Source of the DNA: an uncultured Geobacteraceae bacterium
GTDB lineage: Bacteria; Desulfobacterota; Desulfuromonadia; Geobacterales; Pseudopelobacteraceae
Direction of reading: 5' to 3'
Assembly (NCBI GenBank): GCA_903939115.1
Contig: CAJAFV010000058.1
Span: forward strand, 1-64,000
DNA length: 64,000 nt
Made by a program: the position numbers and the translations under genes. The notes below the pieces were generated by a model. The model was not told the origin of the DNA and ran no database searches. It saw only the letters and a program-made list of their open reading frames with translations. Position 1 is the stretch's first letter, and each line of letters opens with the position of its first letter. Shown one piece after another: positions 25,968 through 35,144 of this stretch.

Positions 25968-28544
25968 TCAAAGTGTATGATTAGTCAACATCATGTCATC
26001 AAAAACGCTTTTCAGTACTTTTTGCAACTGGTCAAATCTATAAGGTTTACTTATTAGTCCCGCTATATCCTCCTGAGCAATCCTTGAGGTGACAACTGTA
26101 TCACCAAAGCCGCTGGATATTATAATTGGGATAGCAGGATTAAGCCTTTTAAGTTCATTGATCAAAGCGTACCCATCCATAACAGGCATGCCAATGTCAG
26201 TCACAACAAGAGTTATTTCATTAGCTTTGTGTTGATATAAATCCAACGCTTCTTTGCCGTTATTTGCTTTGATTACATTAAAACCAAGTTCCTCAAGCAT
26301 TGCTTCTGCAACACATATAAGCTGTTCCTCATCCTCTACAAGCAGAATCGTACTGTTACCTTTCCATGATTCTGATGAGACAGGTTTCAGTGAAGTTTGT
26401 TCCCCTAAGGTATCAGCCGTCTGAATGGGCAGGTAAACTTTAAATGTTGTCCCTTGTCCCAACTTGCTGAAGAGTTGCATTGCCCCTTTATGCGCTTTGA
26501 TTATACCAAGTACGGCTGACATCCCCAATCCACGTCCAGTAAATTTGGTCGTGAAAAACGGCTCAAAGATTCTTTGTCTTGTTTCATCGTCCATTCCAAT
26601 GCCGTTGTCAGTGACTTCTAGACATGCATAAAAGCCGGCTGGAATGATTATGCCAAGATGGTCTATTTCATGCTGATCGGATATGACTGTTTTATTTGTA
26701 AGTGAGACTCTGACTTCGCCTTGTGACTCACCAATAGCTTCTGATGCATTAATGATCAGGTTCATAGCTATTTGCCTAATCTGGCTGGCATCGGCTAAAA
26801 TCGGTGGTATATTGGATGCAAGATCACTGATAATATGCACACTCTTAACAATGGTGGATCTGGACATTTTTACCATCTCATCCACCAGTTCACCAAGGTG
26901 TATCTGGGACTTTGTAACTTTGGCTTTTCCTGCATATGCCAGCATCTGTTGACAGAGTTCAGCGGCACGTTCAGCCGCTGTTTCTATTGACTGAATGTTA
27001 TCAATAGCTGTTATCGGTCTGATTTTTGCCAGAGAGCAACGACCAATGATGACCGCAAGAAGGTTGTTGAAGTCGTGAGCAATCCCTCCAGCCAACACTC
27101 CAAGACTCTCCAGTTTCTGCGCTTGAATGAGTTGATCTTGAAGGATAGTTCGCTCATCCTCAACACGTTTACTCTCTGTGATATCCTGAATGGTTCCAAT
27201 CAAAGACAACATATTGCCATTGCCATCAAATTGAGCTTCGCCTAAACCTTTTACCCACCTTGTCTCACCATCGTTTTTACGAACTATCCTATATTCCTTT
27301 GAAAAAGGTGTTTTTCTAGTCATGACCTCTTCTCTCAGATATTGATCCATCATATTTCTGTCATCAGGATGAACAATATCTATCCAGCCCTTAACGCTAC
27401 AGTCATAATTATCATCAATTCCGAAAATAGTACTTAACACTTCAGATGGTTTCCAATGGTTTGCGGTAAAATCCGCCTTGTAAGAGCCGATAAATGCTGA
27501 GCGTTGAGACTCTTTGAAAAAATATTCGCTTTCTTTTACGGCATCCTCTGCCATTTTGCGCTCTGTAATATCCATTATGAAACTAACGCAACATTGATTA
27601 CCTGCAATTTCAACAACCTCACAAGAAACCAGAAAATCTCTTTCCTCCATATTTTTCATCCGATATCTGACTTCATAGTTTTTCGCAGAACCGTTCTTAG
27701 AGAGGTTCACAAAAAAACGTTGTCTATCGTCAATATCCATCCAGAAGGCTAATTCTTCGGAGGTATGCCCAATTACCTCGTGTCTTTCGTATCCAGTTAG
27801 CTCAAGAAACGAATCATTTACTTCAATGTATGTACCATCATCCATAGAAGTAATTGAAAAAGCTTCTGGACTTGTATTAAACGCCTTGGAAAATTTCTCC
27901 TCACTCTTTTTTAACATCTCTTCTATTTGTTTACTCTCAGAAATATCGTTTATTATTACTTGCAGATACGGTTTTGAGTTGAGGTTGACCGTATCAGCAG
28001 AATACAACACATCAAACACCAAACCGTTTTTTCGTCTAAGTTTAATTGGTTGGTTAACTATCTTGCCATGCGCTTTTATAATGCTGACAATTTCGTTGCG
28101 ATCTTCACAGTTGACATAAAGTGACAGTTCCGTTGTAGTACGACCAATAACCTCGTCTCGTTCATATCCGAACATATTTAACCAAGAATCATTCACCTCA
28201 ATCATTTGACCACTGTGGATATCGCCTACTCCAATAGCAATTGGTGCGTTATCATAAAGGTTCTTGAAACGAATTTCGCTTTCACTGAGTTCTTGTGCAA
28301 TCCGCTTCTGAGGAGTGATATCTCTGACAAATGAGAAAAATAATCTACCATGCAAGGTGGAATAATTGGCAATGACCTCGACATCTATGACTGACCCGTT
28401 CTTGTGAAGTTGTTTGGTCTCAAATCGGAGTGAACCATGCATAATTATATTTTCAGAACGTATAGCCACAGCTTCGGCAGTATCAATTGCATCAACTTCT
28501 GATATATGCATGTTGAGAAGTTCATTGCATGAATATCCTAACAT
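25968..28544 (-). CDS. Multi-PAS hybrid sensor histidine kinase/response regulator
   Basis: At least 858 residues: four or five PAS domains in tandem, each ending in a D-I-T/S-E-like PAC motif (VRDITPQKR, INDISESKQ, MDITERKMA, IQDITESKR). HisKA follows with GGIAHDFNN, then HATPase (DNGIGMD, GRGLGM) and a C-terminal receiver with VVTDIGMP. It has no membrane segments. The first ATG falls inside the first PAS domain. The same frame stays open for about 67 codons further upstream and encodes the missing PAS start (SSVDGFALVNADGYI), but has no ATG, GTG or TTG there. An ATT at 28673 behind GAGG is a candidate start; otherwise the 5' end is broken. It resembles the kinase at 2242-4329. Confidence 0.85.
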   Translation of the reverse strand: MLGYSCNELLNMHISEVDAIDTAEAVAIRSENIIMHGSLRFETKQLHKNGSVIDVEVIANYSTLHGRLFFSFVRDITPQKRIAQELSESEIRFKNLYDNAPIAIGVGDIHSGQMIEVNDSWLNMFGYERDEVIGRTTTELSLYVNCEDRNEIVSIIKAHGKIVNQPIKLRRKNGLVFDVLYSADTVNLNSKPYLQVIINDISESKQIEEMLKKSEEKFSKAFNTSPEAFSITSMDDGTYIEVNDSFLELTGYERHEVIGHTSEELAFWMDIDDRQRFFVNLSKNGSAKNYEVRYRMKNMEERDFLVSCEVVEIAGNQCCVSFIMDITERKMAEDAVKESEYFFKESQRSAFIGSYKADFTANHWKPSEVLSTIFGIDDNYDCSVKGWIDIVHPDDRNMMDQYLREEVMTRKTPFSKEYRIVRKNDGETRWVKGLGEAQFDGNGNMLSLIGTIQDITESKRVEDERTILQDQLIQAQKLESLGVLAGGIAHDFNNLLAVIIGRCSLAKIRPITAIDNIQSIETAAERAAELCQQMLAYAGKAKVTKSQIHLGELVDEMVKMSRSTIVKSVHIISDLASNIPPILADASQIRQIAMNLIINASEAIGESQGEVRVSLTNKTVISDQHEIDHLGIIIPAGFYACLEVTDNGIGMDDETRQRIFEPFFTTKFTGRGLGMSAVLGIIKAHKGAMQLFSKLGQGTTFKVYLPIQTADTLGEQTSLKPVSSESWKGNSTILLVEDEEQLICVAEAMLEELGFNVIKANNGKEALDLYQHKANEITLVVTDIGMPVMDGYALINELKRLNPAIPIIISSGFGDTVVTSRIAQEDIAGLISKPYRFDQLQKVLKSVFDDMMLTNHTL

Positions 28545-28737
28545 CTGGCAATAACTGTCATTAGCGTCAATTATGTAACCATCAGCGTTGACAAGCGCAA
28601 AACCATCTACTGATGAGGCAATTATGGATCGGAACTCATCAGAAGCTATGGAACTCTTATCTTTGGAATTAATAGTGACCTCGCTTATAAATGGAACGGT
28701 TACTCCATTATGACATAAAGGGTTGCATGTATTATAA

Positions 28738-28884
28738 AATGCTAACTATCCAGTGGTTGTGGATGTAAAATCAATCTGGTGTGCTTGGTATAGACTGCGA
28801 GATATTACCAAAAACCCTGATGACTATCCATATTTAATACGGCACATAAAAAAAGATCAGCCACATGATCTGACTAATCTTTAG
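28738..28884 (+). other. Coding-like remnant of unknown gene
   Basis: A 48-codon frame ending in TAG reads like protein (VDVKSIWCAWYRLRDI, DDYPYLIRHIKKDQ) but has a stop just upstream and no good start. I see it as the 3' end of a lost gene; the family is not recognised. Confidence 0.25.
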
Positions 28885-28910
28885 TTTCTTCTGTTTTTTC
28901 AAATCTTTAC

Positions 28911-29006
28911 TCAAGCGAGGTCATGGCGCGGCATGACCTGGTTGTTGACCATCGTTTCAACAAGCCTGTGTTTCGCCAATAGATCCTGAACGGTTTTTAG
29001 TGGCAT
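28911..29006 (-). pseudogene. Possible remnant of the 5' end of an mgtE-type magnesium transporter gene
   Basis: A 31-codon frame starts MPLKTVQDLLAKHRLVE and ends VMPRHDLA before a stop. The MPRHDL motif and preceding helix recall the cytoplasmic N-terminus of MgtE proteins, which continue for over 400 residues. No later part is present. The match is from memory and tentative. Confidence 0.3.
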
Positions 29007-29037
29007 GGGTCATTACTTGCGATAAATTAAAAATTGA

Positions 29038-30105
29038 TTATAGATCCCTCACCTTTTCCACTATATGACGAATCGCAGCGACAACGCATAGTGCATATTC
29101 GCGTCGGGTTACAAGCGTCACATGGTCAGCCCCCCTGACGGCAAAATGAACGCTGTCTTCCGACAGGGAAGCGAGCTCTCGTTGCAGTTCAGGATGACCG
29201 GGCAAGACTCCCTTGGCCGCAGTCACTACAGCCAAGGGGATATTCAATTGTTTCTTCAACCCGCGAACTTCGGCACAGATGGTTTCCCAAGCGCGTGATT
29301 CGTCACGAGTTGTCTTGAGGTGCCGGTAGGCAGAGAGAAATGCCCGTGCCTCCGCAGCCTGCTGTTCAGGCAAACCCTCCGCCCAGACGTTAAAGATCCC
29401 GGCAAGGCGGACATAGCCCAATCGTGTCAACAGGGGAATGGCTTCAAGAAAACGAAACCCGGTGCTCATATGGGTACTAATAGCGGCGCTACGCAGATGC
29501 TGATCTGGATGGACGGCATCGAGCAGCACCATTCCGATTACCTCGTCAGGATAGAGATCAGCAAATACCCTGATAAAGAGACCACCCATTGAGTGACCGA
29601 CAAGTACGTACGGTGCTGGTATATCAGAGCGGAGAAGAATTGAATGAAGACGCTGCGCTGCCAGAAGCGCAGACTTTGGCGCACTGTCCGGCCCGCTCCA
29701 GCCAAGACCACCCCGGTCATATGAAACAACACGACAGAATTGAGCCGTTTCCGGCTGAATCCACCCCCACGCCGTCGACATCCCGCCAAGCCCTGTTTCC
29801 AGAACGACCGTGGGTCCACCTGTTCCAGCGGTCTGCAGATGCAACCGACAGCCATCGCAATCAATAAGCCTACCGGGAGGTCGATGGTGGCGCTGTTCAT
29901 ACACCGTGGCAACAGCTTGATAGAGGGAACCGATACCGGTAGCAGTTGGAATGATTGCCGCGAGTAGTCTAGAATTTCCTCGAAGCCCGGGCGTAAAGCG
30001 ATGATTGTGGCGATATGCGTAGAGGTGATCGCTGTCGTATTCAAGAGCTGGCGGTTCAATTATCGGCATGCGTCTCTTCTCTGAAGGTACGATAGTTTTT
30101 TTCAA
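29038..30105 (-). CDS. Alpha/beta hydrolase
   Basis: A 355-aa alpha/beta hydrolase fold protein. The nucleophile elbow is GHSMGG near residue 170, the oxyanion region is TGLGGMSTAWGW, and the catalytic His is probably in RGADHVTL near residue 329. There is no signal peptide. The substrate is unknown; an esterase or lipase role is likely. The TTG start overlaps the stop of the upstream peptidase gene by four bases (TTGA), which suggests translational coupling. An ATG 12 codons later, behind GAGAAGAG, is an alternative start. Confidence 0.8.
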   Translation of the reverse strand: MKKTIVPSEKRRMPIIEPPALEYDSDHLYAYRHNHRFTPGLRGNSRLLAAIIPTATGIGSLYQAVATVYEQRHHRPPGRLIDCDGCRLHLQTAGTGGPTVVLETGLGGMSTAWGWIQPETAQFCRVVSYDRGGLGWSGPDSAPKSALLAAQRLHSILLRSDIPAPYVLVGHSMGGLFIRVFADLYPDEVIGMVLLDAVHPDQHLRSAAISTHMSTGFRFLEAIPLLTRLGYVRLAGIFNVWAEGLPEQQAAEARAFLSAYRHLKTTRDESRAWETICAEVRGLKKQLNIPLAVVTAAKGVLPGHPELQRELASLSEDSVHFAVRGADHVTLVTRREYALCVVAAIRHIVEKVRDL

Positions 30106-31034
30106 AGCGTAAACCGAGCCAGATCAAGTGTTAATCCAGCGCTGACACAACATACTTTAGCGGCAAATTCCAGATTCAAGGTTTCCAGCGTATCAGTTGG
30201 GCGGTGATAATGAGGAGAGCGGAAATTGGTGGTATCGGTCAGCATAATCGCTTTGAACCCTTCGTCCCAAAAGGAGGCATGATCAGAACGACGGCTGTCC
30301 GGCAGCATTTCGCCATTGCCGGGCAGTGCCAACTCAGCAAAAGGGAGATCGACCCCATACCGCTCCACTGCCAGAGCAAAGCCGTCTATCAGCCCCTTTG
30401 ATAGCTCGTTCCCCACCACCGCGATAAAGTTGCCTACTTCAGGTATGAGCACCGGTAGCCCGGCAGGTTTGGTCTGTACGACGGTATCTCCTGCGTAGGC
30501 TACCGATTCAAGTACCAGCACGCCTGCGATGTTCCAGTCGTTTTCACGAGCATGGGCTGCCAGAGCTCTGCTTCCTCGTGTTCCGGAACAGGGTTTGCTG
30601 TCGTGTTCATTTTCCTCGAGGCTTACGCCGATAAAATGGATTGTCCTCTCAAATGTGAAACGTGCCAGCACCCGGGCGATTTCCAACATAACAGCAACCC
30701 CGCTGGCATTATCATCAGCCCCCGGCGATCCGGCAACAGTATCGTAGTGGGCAAGGACGACTACCCGTTCGTGAGGGCGGTTAATTCCGGGACGAGTGGC
30801 AATAATATTGCGAAAGGGGCGGCCATTGTCACTGAAGCGGTGTTCTGACATTTCGTAGTCAAGGGAGTGGAGCGAATCTGTTATGTAGTCGGCGGCCCGC
30901 TCCAGCGCATCCGGAGCTGCCACCGGATGCCGCACCCCTTCCAATGCCTTGATGTGGCTGCGGATATGATCGCTGGACACCTCTTCCTTGAAGACCTTCC
31001 CAAATCCATACACTTCACGCTCATACCGTTTCAT
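30102..31034 (-). CDS. M28-family zinc aminopeptidase
   Basis: A 310-aa metallopeptidase. Zinc ligands and catalytic residues of family M28 are visible: His96 in AHYDTV, Asp107 in GADDNASG, Glu140-Glu141 in SLEEN, the DSRRSDHASFW segment and His in FRSPHYHRPTD. No signal peptide is evident, so it is probably cytoplasmic. The start has an AAGGAG site. It forms a two-gene operon with the alpha/beta hydrolase. Confidence 0.88.
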   Translation of the reverse strand: MKRYEREVYGFGKVFKEEVSSDHIRSHIKALEGVRHPVAAPDALERAADYITDSLHSLDYEMSEHRFSDNGRPFRNIIATRPGINRPHERVVVLAHYDTVAGSPGADDNASGVAVMLEIARVLARFTFERTIHFIGVSLEENEHDSKPCSGTRGSRALAAHARENDWNIAGVLVLESVAYAGDTVVQTKPAGLPVLIPEVGNFIAVVGNELSKGLIDGFALAVERYGVDLPFAELALPGNGEMLPDSRRSDHASFWDEGFKAIMLTDTTNFRSPHYHRPTDTLETLNLEFAAKVCCVSAGLTLDLARFTL

Positions 31035-31159
31035 ACGTCTCCTTCAGCCCTCCTGAGAGAACTATTTCAAAATATCAGAAATCAGTTAAATCAGGCTTCG
31101 ATCATAATCATAAATTATTACAGGTAAGTGTGTATTGTGTAAAAGTTGCGTTACGTCTT

Positions 31160-31351
31160 ATGAACATGGCGATAAATGGGAGAGAACGTGATTACTCTGG
31201 TCAACTGAATTCAGTGAACGTCACTTGCAATATCAAGAATATTGAGTGCTTAGCAATTGAATTGACACCTGATAGTTACACAATGTTCACTTGTGTATTA
31301 AGCAGATACATGTTTTCATCAACGTTAGGATCAAAAGAATTTAAATTATAA
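31160..31351 (+). CDS. Possible small protein, 63 aa
   Basis: An open frame ahead of, and on the same strand as, the better supported gene at 31362. It has no clear ribosome-binding site and the start is arbitrary. The rest of the 31035-31361 gap shows nothing else recognisable. Confidence 0.3.
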   Translation: MNMAINGRERDYSGQLNSVNVTCNIKNIECLAIELTPDSYTMFTCVLSRYMFSSTLGSKEFKL

Positions 31352-31361
31352 GGGAGGATGT

Positions 31362-31574
31362 ATGTTCAACTTATTTAATGGAGTAATTTCAGTGTCTACA
31401 AAAAGCTTGGGAATATTGATGGAGTTAATGACTGAAGTACAGGATAACATCGTTACCATGTACCAGAATGGAGCTGACTTGTATTTCTTCGAAGTGTCCA
31501 GGCTAAATGAGGTACAGTTGAGTTATCTGAGGAAACATTTCGAGATCAATGTGGTCACGAATGTGAACTATTAA
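31362..31574 (+). CDS. Small hypothetical protein, 70 aa
   Basis: The ATG follows a strong GGGAGG site. The protein is predicted helical with a mild hydrophobic core. Family not recognised. Confidence 0.6.
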   Translation: MFNLFNGVISVSTKSLGILMELMTEVQDNIVTMYQNGADLYFFEVSRLNEVQLSYLRKHFEINVVTNVNY

Positions 31575-31602
31575 TTTCGCCGAAGACACACCACTGGAAT
31601 TA

Positions 31603-32367
31603 TTATTTAATCACTGATGTAGCCCGTACTGAATACGAGCTATTTTCTCCCATGCCATCCTGACGGTACATCACCACCGCCGAACCATCCCAGTTGATCC
31701 AGCGTCTTGCCTTTTTGTTCTGGTCCGAGAAATCAATGATCCGGCAGGGAAAATCCCGTTCTCCGATCGTATACTGCGTGTTTTTTACCAGACGGTATTC
31801 TCGCTTGACCACGGCCAGTTTCTCCACATCCAGAACTCTCAGCGTGACCTTCGGAGCGACCGAAAAATCCAGCAGCGCTTCCGGACATTCCATGGTGGTG
31901 TTATCATAGCTGCTGCGTGGGATAACGATTGAGCGGGTCGCCCCCCGCTCGCGCACATCAAAGCGGAAAAATGAGTTTTCAAGCCGTCCTTCAATATCGA
32001 TCTCGACCCCGTTTTCACTCCCCTTACGGGCATAGTTGACCAGACTTCCTTTCAGCAGCGTTCCCTTCTCCACAGTCTCCTGTTGGTATCCCATCCACAA
32101 AAACGATGCTTTGACCGCCGTTTTAGTTTCGAAGCGAATTGTAGTAAGCCCCCCATCTTCAGAAGTTCGCTGGGTAGTGGTTACATCACCGATTGAAAAA
32201 CCTTTGGAGGAAACCTTGTAGTGGGTAATTGTACTGGCAGACGCACCGGCAATCGAAGCCGACAGCGTAAACAAAAGCAGGAATAACAATACCGTTGTAA
32301 GCTGGATACCGCCATTTACTGAATATGTGCGTCCTTTCGTGAGGGGGGTAACAGTTTTTATATTCAT
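31603..32367 (-). CDS. Secreted DUF6134/DUF3108-like protein
   Basis: A 254-aa protein with an N-terminal signal segment (about 22-44) followed by a beta-rich domain. Patterns such as HYKVSSKGFSIGDVT, a WMGYQQETVEKGTLLKGSL strand pair and INWDGSAVVMYRQDG fit the family of periplasmic proteins annotated DUF6134 or DUF3108. The function is unknown; a periplasmic or outer-membrane role is likely. Confidence 0.65.
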   Translation of the reverse strand: MNIKTVTPLTKGRTYSVNGGIQLTTVLLFLLLFTLSASIAGASASTITHYKVSSKGFSIGDVTTTQRTSEDGGLTTIRFETKTAVKASFLWMGYQQETVEKGTLLKGSLVNYARKGSENGVEIDIEGRLENSFFRFDVRERGATRSIVIPRSSYDNTTMECPEALLDFSVAPKVTLRVLDVEKLAVVKREYRLVKNTQYTIGERDFPCRIIDFSDQNKKARRWINWDGSAVVMYRQDGMGENSSYSVRATSVIK

Positions 32368-32511
32368 GTCAACGGATCCACCAAATGTTTGGTCTCAAGA
32401 ACTCATATCCGAAAAACGGGTTGAGGTGTACCGGTAGAGAAAGAAGAAAAGAAGTCTTACTCTTCTGAAACCGTCTGGTAGTCGATTTCCTGTATTGGTA
32501 ACAAATAGCAG

Positions 32512-33411
32512 CTATACCTTCGGAAGTTCTTTCTGGGCCAGTGATACGAGATAGTACACGACACCCAGAATCAACAGGGTACCGGCAAGAAATGCCTGGG
32601 TGGTGAGGTCGTCTTTGCGTAACGTGGAGATGAGGATCTCGCGGATCATGGCGACAATAATTACTCCTATGAATACCAGTATGTTGAATTTACCCCCCTT
32701 CAGGTTCTTTATTTCATTGTCCATCAACTCAATCATCATCCATAAAATCAGTAATGATCCAAGTGCCGACAAAATTCCCTTTTCCACATTTCCGTGCAGA
32801 ATATGCGCGAGATCCCATACAAAAAGGAAGACAACTGAGATGGAGACACCGACCAGAGCCAGCACCAGCGCCAGGTTCAGGCCATACGTAAAGCGTTCAG
32901 TGGCTTTGATCAGGAATGATTCAATCTTGCGTGATACGAAAACCTTTTTCATTTCCTCTTCCCTGTAGGAAGAGGTCAATACATCCAGGTTCATATCAAG
33001 AATTTTTTCAACCGCATCCCGCAGGGCGCGCCGCTCATCACGTTCTGCAAAATGGTAATCAATCAGGTCCAGCAGGAAGTGACGGATCTGATTCATGGCC
33101 GCATTAACAAAATGGATACTGAGGCCGACCTTGACATGGGCATGACCTATGCGGGTCAGGTGGTTCATGTAATGGTTGTCGTAGATTCCGGAAAAAAGGG
33201 TCATAAACCAACTATTGTGCATTTCTCTCAGATGCGGTCGGTTGATGTTGTTAAGAATCAACGCCGTTTCAGGAATGCTGTAGAGGTAATCATAAAACTC
33301 AAGCGAAAACCGTTCCAGATTCTCTTCTGCCAGAGATTGCAACGAAAGTAGTTGTTCAGAATCCTGATCCGTAAAACGATAATGGTCTCGTAATTCCTGC
33401 ATCTTATACAT
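32512..33411 (-). CDS. Globin-sensor (protoglobin) domain fused to a PsiE-like membrane domain
   Basis: A 299-aa protein in two parts. Residues about 1-160 match the globin-coupled sensor/protoglobin fold, with a candidate haem-binding His in HLTRIGHAHVKVGLSIHF. Residues about 175-295 contain four hydrophobic segments with the LKGGKFNILVFIGVIIVAMI pattern of the phosphate-starvation-inducible PsiE family. A sensor that perceives O2, NO or redox through haem and acts through a membrane domain is inferred. TGGAG precedes the ATG. The fusion partner is unusual, since globin sensors are usually coupled to GGDEF, kinase or chemotaxis domains. Confidence 0.75.
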   Translation of the reverse strand: MYKMQELRDHYRFTDQDSEQLLSLQSLAEENLERFSLEFYDYLYSIPETALILNNINRPHLREMHNSWFMTLFSGIYDNHYMNHLTRIGHAHVKVGLSIHFVNAAMNQIRHFLLDLIDYHFAERDERRALRDAVEKILDMNLDVLTSSYREEEMKKVFVSRKIESFLIKATERFTYGLNLALVLALVGVSISVVFLFVWDLAHILHGNVEKGILSALGSLLILWMMIELMDNEIKNLKGGKFNILVFIGVIIVAMIREILISTLRKDDLTTQAFLAGTLLILGVVYYLVSLAQKELPKV

Positions 33412-33565
33412 TGTGATATCTCCAGTAGAGGATTGAAATACGTTTGCAGACCCGGATTACGAGCGTTGGACTGCACCTCCTTCTTTATGCCAGAAATGTT
33501 ATTTTTTCGGAACGTTTTATATCTAATACTTTTTGAGAGTCTAATCCGGATTGAACAGCACGTAC

Positions 33566-35143
33566 TCAGGGATGACCATGAAAGCCGCACAGGCTGGCAA
33601 TCATCGACGAATCTGGGGTAGGATCAATGTGCGGTATCTTGGTTTGGCCACCCAGTTTGCCGCGTTCAGCCTGAGACCATTGATAAATCCCATCTTCCGG
33701 TACCAGGAGCACTCCGGGGGCGTTGATGCGCCCCTGCACTCTGAAGGCGGCATAGTCGGCATTCAATTGACAGAGGGAGGCATCGAGTTTTCGAGTGGCA
33801 TCACTGACATCGGGGCTGTCCTGCACCGCGAGAACCCACTGATGTTTCCTGTTCGATATGTCTGCACCGACCATGAATTCACGTACATTCCAGTCGCCGC
33901 TCTGGTTCAGGGTGGCGATGGCCTGTTCCACCTCTCCCTGAGTTACCTTTTCTTCAAGCTTATCAAGAAAGCGGTCTCGACCGGTAAACTCAATGAAGTG
34001 TGGAGTCGTGGATGTAAAGCGGATCGTGTCACCAATGTGGTAGCGCCATAACCCGGAACAGGTACTGAGAATAACCGCATAGCGCTGTCCGACTTCAACC
34101 TGTTCCAACGGGACGGCATCTGCGTACGGTGACGGTTTACCATTCCCGTCCAGATCTTCAAAACGGACAAATTCAAAGAACACCCCGTAGTATGGCGTCA
34201 GGCGCATCATCTCTTCCCCGGAGTGCTGGAACGCCATGAAAGCCTCGGAAGAGGGAAGTAGCTCAAGCAGGTTGGGAAGATCTCCTTCGAACAGCGTCTC
34301 AAATTCATGCTGATAGGGCTTCATGCTGGTGCCGCCATGAATAATAAGCTCAAGATTCGGTAGTAGCTGACGGAGTGGTACGCCTCCGATATCCATGCAG
34401 CGCTTTAGTAATAGAATGATCCAGGGTGGCACACCGGAGATGGCACGAATATTTTTATCGCGCAGCAACAATTCTGCCATGGCCTGAAGTTTTTCCTCCC
34501 AGGGAAGCGCCGATATTTCCGGCGGCGGCTCTACAAACGGATTCAGGTACCAGGGACGAAAGCGGAGTGTCAGGGCACTCATGTCACCCGACCAGATACC
34601 ACGCCTGACGTTGGTCAAATGAGTAGATCCGGACATATACAGCACTTTGCCGTTTAATAACTCTGATTCGGGATTGGCAGCCAGATAGCACGCCATCATG
34701 TCGAGTGCGGCAGAGCGGTTTTCGGCAAACATACGTGCTGAAAACGGGATGTATTTGGTTGGTGCCGTGGTTCCTGATGTTTCGCAATACATCTTGATGG
34801 TACCCGGCCAGGTCACGTTCTGCAGGTCCGGTGCACTCCGCCCGTCAGATGAGACCGGCTCTGTGCGATAAAAATAATCCGCCATGAATTCCTGATATGA
34901 TCGAATCGGTACATGACTTTTAAAATAGCGGTAGGCGTCGTTAAACGGTGTATCTGTTAACCGGGCAAAGTCGTTGTCCCGGCCAAACTGAGTGAGTGCC
35001 GCCGTAGCCAGCAATTCCTGAAATAGTTGTCGCTGTACTGCCAGTGGGTCGCGCAGATTACACCTGGCTGCCCTTTTTACTGCCTGCGCTTGAATACGAC
35101 TCCGTACAAACCCGATTTTTTGAATCCCTGCGAGCATGCTCAT
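33566..35143 (-). CDS. GH3-family acyl-adenylate/amide synthetase-like protein
   Basis: A 525-aa member of the GH3 superfamily (ANL adenylating fold; plant members conjugate auxin or jasmonate to amino acids). Motifs are TSGTTAPTKYIPF (ATP binding, about 125), LLPSSEAFMAF, SGLWRYHIGDTIRF and FTGRDRFLDKLEEKVT. Bacterial members are uncharacterised and probably activate a carboxylic acid. It begins one base after the stop of the upstream hydrolase gene, so the two are an operon driven by a Pho-box promoter. A role in fatty-acid or lipid handling is inferred. Confidence 0.85.
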   Translation of the reverse strand: MSMLAGIQKIGFVRSRIQAQAVKRAARCNLRDPLAVQRQLFQELLATAALTQFGRDNDFARLTDTPFNDAYRYFKSHVPIRSYQEFMADYFYRTEPVSSDGRSAPDLQNVTWPGTIKMYCETSGTTAPTKYIPFSARMFAENRSAALDMMACYLAANPESELLNGKVLYMSGSTHLTNVRRGIWSGDMSALTLRFRPWYLNPFVEPPPEISALPWEEKLQAMAELLLRDKNIRAISGVPPWIILLLKRCMDIGGVPLRQLLPNLELIIHGGTSMKPYQHEFETLFEGDLPNLLELLPSSEAFMAFQHSGEEMMRLTPYYGVFFEFVRFEDLDGNGKPSPYADAVPLEQVEVGQRYAVILSTCSGLWRYHIGDTIRFTSTTPHFIEFTGRDRFLDKLEEKVTQGEVEQAIATLNQSGDWNVREFMVGADISNRKHQWVLAVQDSPDVSDATRKLDASLCQLNADYAAFRVQGRINAPGVLLVPEDGIYQWSQAERGKLGGQTKIPHIDPTPDSSMIASLCGFHGHP

Positions 35144-35144
35144 C

